In this document: piece by piece, positions 61,196 to 64,000 of the stretch
How the letters are laid out: every line of letters begins with the position of its first letter
Position numbering within the stretch: position 1 is the stretch's first letter
NCBI RefSeq assembly: GCF_006438875.1
Contig: NZ_RCZH01000009.1
Location: 58,046-122,045 of the forward strand
Reading direction: 5' to 3'
DNA: 64,000 nucleotides
Source of the DNA: Flavobacterium pectinovorum
GTDB taxonomy: Bacteria; Bacteroidota; Bacteroidia; Flavobacteriales; Flavobacteriaceae
Position numbers and translations under genes: made by a program
Notes under the pieces: generated by a model
The model's database searches: none
Told to the model about the DNA's origin: nothing
What the model saw: the letters and a program-made list of their open reading frames with translations, nothing else

Positions 61196-62338
61196 ATGAA
61201 TGTTAAGATTGATTTATTAATTATTGTAACGGTAGTTTCCTTATTTATTTCATTATTTCTTGCATTTTTTTTGTTTTCAGTTAAAACAAAGCATAAAACA
61301 AGTAATTATCTTTTTGCTGCTTTTTTAATATTATGCGCAATAGATACCAGCCAAACTTTATTTAACTTAATAATTGATAAACCTTCAAATTTTGGAATGT
61401 TAAGAGGCTTATTTGCTTTCTTGCAAATTCCTGTTTTTTACCTATATGTATTATCTGTTTGTTATTCTGATTTTAAGCTTAAACCTAAACACTTATTGCA
61501 TTTGCTTCCATTTGTAATTGCAAATGCAATTTTGATACCTCGTTTTTATGCTGTAGATGATACTTCTAAAATTAATTTTATTAAAGGTTATCAAAAAATG
61601 ATTGAGATACAGTTCAATCATATTCTTATACATGTTCAGTTAATTGTATATATTATTGCTGTTTTTATGGTTTTAAGAAAAGCAAAAAAACTATATCTGG
61701 AAAATTGTGCAGGTACAAGTATTAGTTCTTATAATTGGCTGTTTCAGTTTACAGTTGTACTAACTATTTTGTATTCAGGCGCTCTTTTAAAAAATATTTT
61801 CAAGTTCTCTGATTATCCCTACATTTCTGAATGGATAAAAATTGGACTTCTCGTATTTCAGTTGCTTATTGTTTGTTGGTATTTGTTTAAAGCATTAAAT
61901 AATCCCGGTTTGTTTAGGAGTATTGATTCGAAATTAAAACTGGTTTCGGATATTGTTTTAGAAGAAAAAAATAAGGAGCAATTAGCTGTAAGTGAAAAAG
62001 AATACAACGAAGAATTATTGAAATTGCAGCACTATATGGTCGAAGAAAAACCGTTTCTAAATCCTTCTTTAACGATTCAGGATGTTTCTGCAACTATTGA
62101 AATTCCTGTTCGGGATTTATCTCTTTTAATTAATCATAAATTAGAACAGCATTTTTACGATTTCGTTAATACCTATCGTATTGAGGAAGCTATGGAAATT
62201 TTAAAAGATACTACAAAAAGTAAGATGACTGTTTTAGAAATTCTATATGAAGTAGGTTTTAATTCAAAATCTTCTTTTAATACTGCTTTTAAAAAACATA
62301 CCGGTGATACGCCAACTGTTTATCGTAAAAGCGCTTAA
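61196..62338 (+). CDS. AraC-family regulator with an N-terminal membrane domain
   Basis: A 380-residue protein. The first half has about seven membrane helices (for example LLIIVTVVSLFISLFLAFFL, then FLQIPVFYLYVLSVCY and LIVYIIAVFMVL), and the C-terminal half is a two-helix-turn-helix AraC domain (about 280-380: LTIQDVSATIEIPVRDLSLL; MTVLEILYEVGFNSKSSFNT; FKKHTGDTPTVYRK). Membrane-embedded AraC regulators of this form are common in Bacteroidota and probably sense lipids or envelope state. It ends 157 bases before the serine hydrolase, on the same strand; I infer that it regulates it. Confidence 0.92.
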   Translation: MNVKIDLLIIVTVVSLFISLFLAFFLFSVKTKHKTSNYLFAAFLILCAIDTSQTLFNLIIDKPSNFGMLRGLFAFLQIPVFYLYVLSVCYSDFKLKPKHLLHLLPFVIANAILIPRFYAVDDTSKINFIKGYQKMIEIQFNHILIHVQLIVYIIAVFMVLRKAKKLYLENCAGTSISSYNWLFQFTVVLTILYSGALLKNIFKFSDYPYISEWIKIGLLVFQLLIVCWYLFKALNNPGLFRSIDSKLKLVSDIVLEEKNKEQLAVSEKEYNEELLKLQHYMVEEKPFLNPSLTIQDVSATIEIPVRDLSLLINHKLEQHFYDFVNTYRIEEAMEILKDTTKSKMTVLEILYEVGFNSKSSFNTAFKKHTGDTPTVYRKSA

Positions 62339-62351
62339 AGTCAGTGTTTTG

Positions 62352-62386
62352 TAATTATTCGTACGCGTAGTTTTAATTATTCGTAC
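62352..62386. promoter_or_regulatory. Two direct TAATTATTCGTAC repeats, candidate AraC-type operator
   Basis: TAATTATTCGTAC at 62352-62364 and 62374-62386, starts 22 bases apart, both preceded by TTTT-rich sequence. AraC-family dimers usually bind direct repeats about two helical turns apart. They lie about 80-110 bases before a near -7 box (CATCTTTG, 62450-62457) of the serine hydrolase. Function is inferred. Confidence 0.5.
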
Positions 62387-62495
62387 TTATTTTTCGTGAC
62401 AAATGCGTTCGAGTGTTTTTATTCGGTCGCACAGGTTTAATTTCTCCCACATCTTTGTATCGAAATAAATTTTTAACCTTAAAAATTACGATACG

Positions 62496-63977
62496 ATGAA
62501 AAACATTATTTACCTATTACTTCTTGTAGTGACAATTGCAAGTGGTCAAACAAACCAAAAAGTATTATCAAAAGAAAGAGATTATAGCTTTCTTACGGAC
62601 AGTTTAAATATTGATAAACAATTAGAAAAATATAAACTTGCCGGATTTAGTGTTGTTGTTTTTGAAAACTATGAGATTGTTTACTCAAAGCAATTTGGAG
62701 TGAAATCAATAAATTCTAAAGAGAAAATAGATAAAAAAACTACTTTTTCTACAGCTTCAATTTCAAAACCTGTTACTGCGCTTCTTTGCTTTATGCTTGA
62801 AGAGAAAGGATTGCTTAATTTAGACGCTCCAATAGATGGTTATCTAAAACGCTGGCATTTGCCAAAGAGTAAGTTTACCGAAAATAACAGCCCAACCTGG
62901 AGACAATTTCTTAATCATACGGCTGGGACAAGTCAAGGTGGATTCTCAGATTATTATGAAGGCGATACAATACCAACAATAAAGCAAAGTCTTTTAGGAA
63001 AGATTCCGCGTTATGATAAAGAAATTGAATTCTTGTTTACGCCCGGAACAAGTTGGGAATATAGCGGTGGCGGTTATGTAATTGTTCAAATGGCATTAGA
63101 AGACACTTTTAATATATCTATCGCAGAACTTGCTGCTGCATATATTTTTTCACCTCTTGGTTTGAAAAATACTACAATGATTCAGCCTGATGAAAAAGGA
63201 TTTCCAACGAATGTAGCTTTCGTTCACGATGAAAATGAAAAGGTTATTAGAACAGGTTTGCCAATCACGCCGCAAGTTGCCGCATCAGGAATGTGGTCTA
63301 CACCTACTGATTTGGCCAAATTTGCTATTGAGATGCAAAATGCTTTGCGCAATAAAAACAATAAAGTGATTTCTCATAATGTTGCAACAAAAGTTACAGA
63401 AGTAACCGCCTTAAAAGATGCTGTGGGCGGCTGGAGTTATGGATGGCAAAAGTCCTTTGGATATAATAACTATGATTGGTTTATATGTAATGGTTCAAAT
63501 ACAGGAGTTGGAGGCAGTGTTTTTGCTACTATGAAAGATGGAAACGGTTTTACATTTCTAACTAATGGCGAAAAACCAAATCGTTTTCCTGTGATGACTC
63601 AAACTCAAAGAAAGATTCTGAGTGTGATGGGTTGGGATAATAAAGTTTCTAATGAAGAAATTCAGGAAATGCCTTTAGATCTAAAAGAAAAACTAATTGG
63701 GACTTATGATGATTTTCTTTATGGACAGGGAGTGGAAACCAAAATTGTAGAAAAGAACAATCGACTTTATGTTGAATCTCTGTTAGTGGAACATTTTAAA
63801 GGGAAAAATGATGCTGAGTTAGTGTATCTTAAAAATGGATTATTTAAAATTATAGATTATCCAAACTTGTTGAAATTTGACTTTAAGGATGGGAAATTGA
63901 ATTCAGTAATTTTAATAAGAGGCAATATGACTACAGAAGGTAAATTAAAGCCTAAAGAAAAACTTGCTAAACGTTAA
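62496..63977 (+). CDS. Exported serine hydrolase (class C beta-lactamase-like)
   Basis: A 493-residue exported protein with signal peptide at 1-16 (MKNIIYLLLLVVTIAS). The beta-lactamase/esterase domain covers about 30-375. SxxK is STASISKPVTALLCFMLEEK (Ser-Ile-Ser-Lys), the second motif is YSGGGYV (Tyr-Ser-Gly in place of Tyr-x-Asn), and the third lies near GSNTGVGGSVF. A C-terminal strand-rich extension of about 110 residues follows. Such proteins are usually peptidases or esterases, not lactamases. It is probably controlled by the AraC-type neighbour. Confidence 0.88.
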   Translation: MKNIIYLLLLVVTIASGQTNQKVLSKERDYSFLTDSLNIDKQLEKYKLAGFSVVVFENYEIVYSKQFGVKSINSKEKIDKKTTFSTASISKPVTALLCFMLEEKGLLNLDAPIDGYLKRWHLPKSKFTENNSPTWRQFLNHTAGTSQGGFSDYYEGDTIPTIKQSLLGKIPRYDKEIEFLFTPGTSWEYSGGGYVIVQMALEDTFNISIAELAAAYIFSPLGLKNTTMIQPDEKGFPTNVAFVHDENEKVIRTGLPITPQVAASGMWSTPTDLAKFAIEMQNALRNKNNKVISHNVATKVTEVTALKDAVGGWSYGWQKSFGYNNYDWFICNGSNTGVGGSVFATMKDGNGFTFLTNGEKPNRFPVMTQTQRKILSVMGWDNKVSNEEIQEMPLDLKEKLIGTYDDFLYGQGVETKIVEKNNRLYVESLLVEHFKGKNDAELVYLKNGLFKIIDYPNLLKFDFKDGKLNSVILIRGNMTTEGKLKPKEKLAKR

Positions 63978-64000
63978 TGGTAATCTAAAAAAAAACTAGG

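Overview
The window reads as chromosomal DNA of a Flavobacterium or a close relative (Bacteroidota, Flavobacteriia). The support is low GC content, a SusC-type receptor, a very large type IX secretion cargo protein, a PID-CTERM-like small protein, and many promoters with the Bacteroidota -7 box TAnnTTTG. Both tRNA genes have TTTG, then 20 bases, then a (near-)consensus -7 box. The spacers are full of short palindromic repeats. No phage, plasmid, CRISPR array or intact transposase was seen.

Layout. 1-9.5 kb: a truncated SusC gene, an omega-amidase, two envelope genes on the minus strand, two overlapping genes of unknown function and methylmalonyl-CoA epimerase. 9.6-17.6 kb: a CAU-anticodon tRNA, a small sorting-signal protein, a cytochrome P450, riboflavin synthase, pdxA, and the fatty-acid block yceD-like/rpmF/fabH/accB/accC. 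17.6-23.4 kb: five tandem paralogous genes for small secreted PepSY-like proteins, then an NtrC-type sigma-54 response regulator and, convergent with it, a hybrid sensor kinase with an HPt domain. 23.5-36.8 kb: an S9 peptidase, an FAD oxidoreductase, a 1631-residue type IX cargo protein, mtgA, an lpxR-like gene, a small superinfection-immunity-family protein, an XRE regulator and a lipoprotein, with two copies of a MITE-like repeat. 36.9-44.1 kb: a cation/proton antiporter, a LytS/LytTR-type two-component system, an SMR exporter and an MMPL/RND transporter. 44.5-64 kb: mostly housekeeping genes (asnS, rpoN, tdk, rsmI, recJ, lpxH-type, queD) mixed with small hypotheticals, a frameshifted GxxExxY gene inside a cluster of inverted 8-bp-period repeats, a seven-heme lipoprotein, a tRNA-Ala, and an AraC-type regulator next to a serine hydrolase.

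The most coherent unusual unit is at 17.6-23.4 kb. Upstream of the first PepSY-like gene there is a candidate sigma-54 promoter (17742-17757). About 115-160 bases further upstream lie three direct copies of ACACTTTT spaced 20-24 bases, which is where an enhancer-binding protein would sit. The adjacent regulator has the sigma-54-contact loop (GSFTGA), and the sigma factor itself (rpoN) is in the same window. I infer a dedicated envelope-sensing circuit: hybrid kinase, HPt, NtrC-type regulator, then a burst of small periplasmic PepSY-like proteins. The second theme is the spacers. At least six repeat families are seen, several with perfect or near-perfect terminal inverted repeats, and a set of 8- or 10-bp-period repeats that begin with GCCAC.
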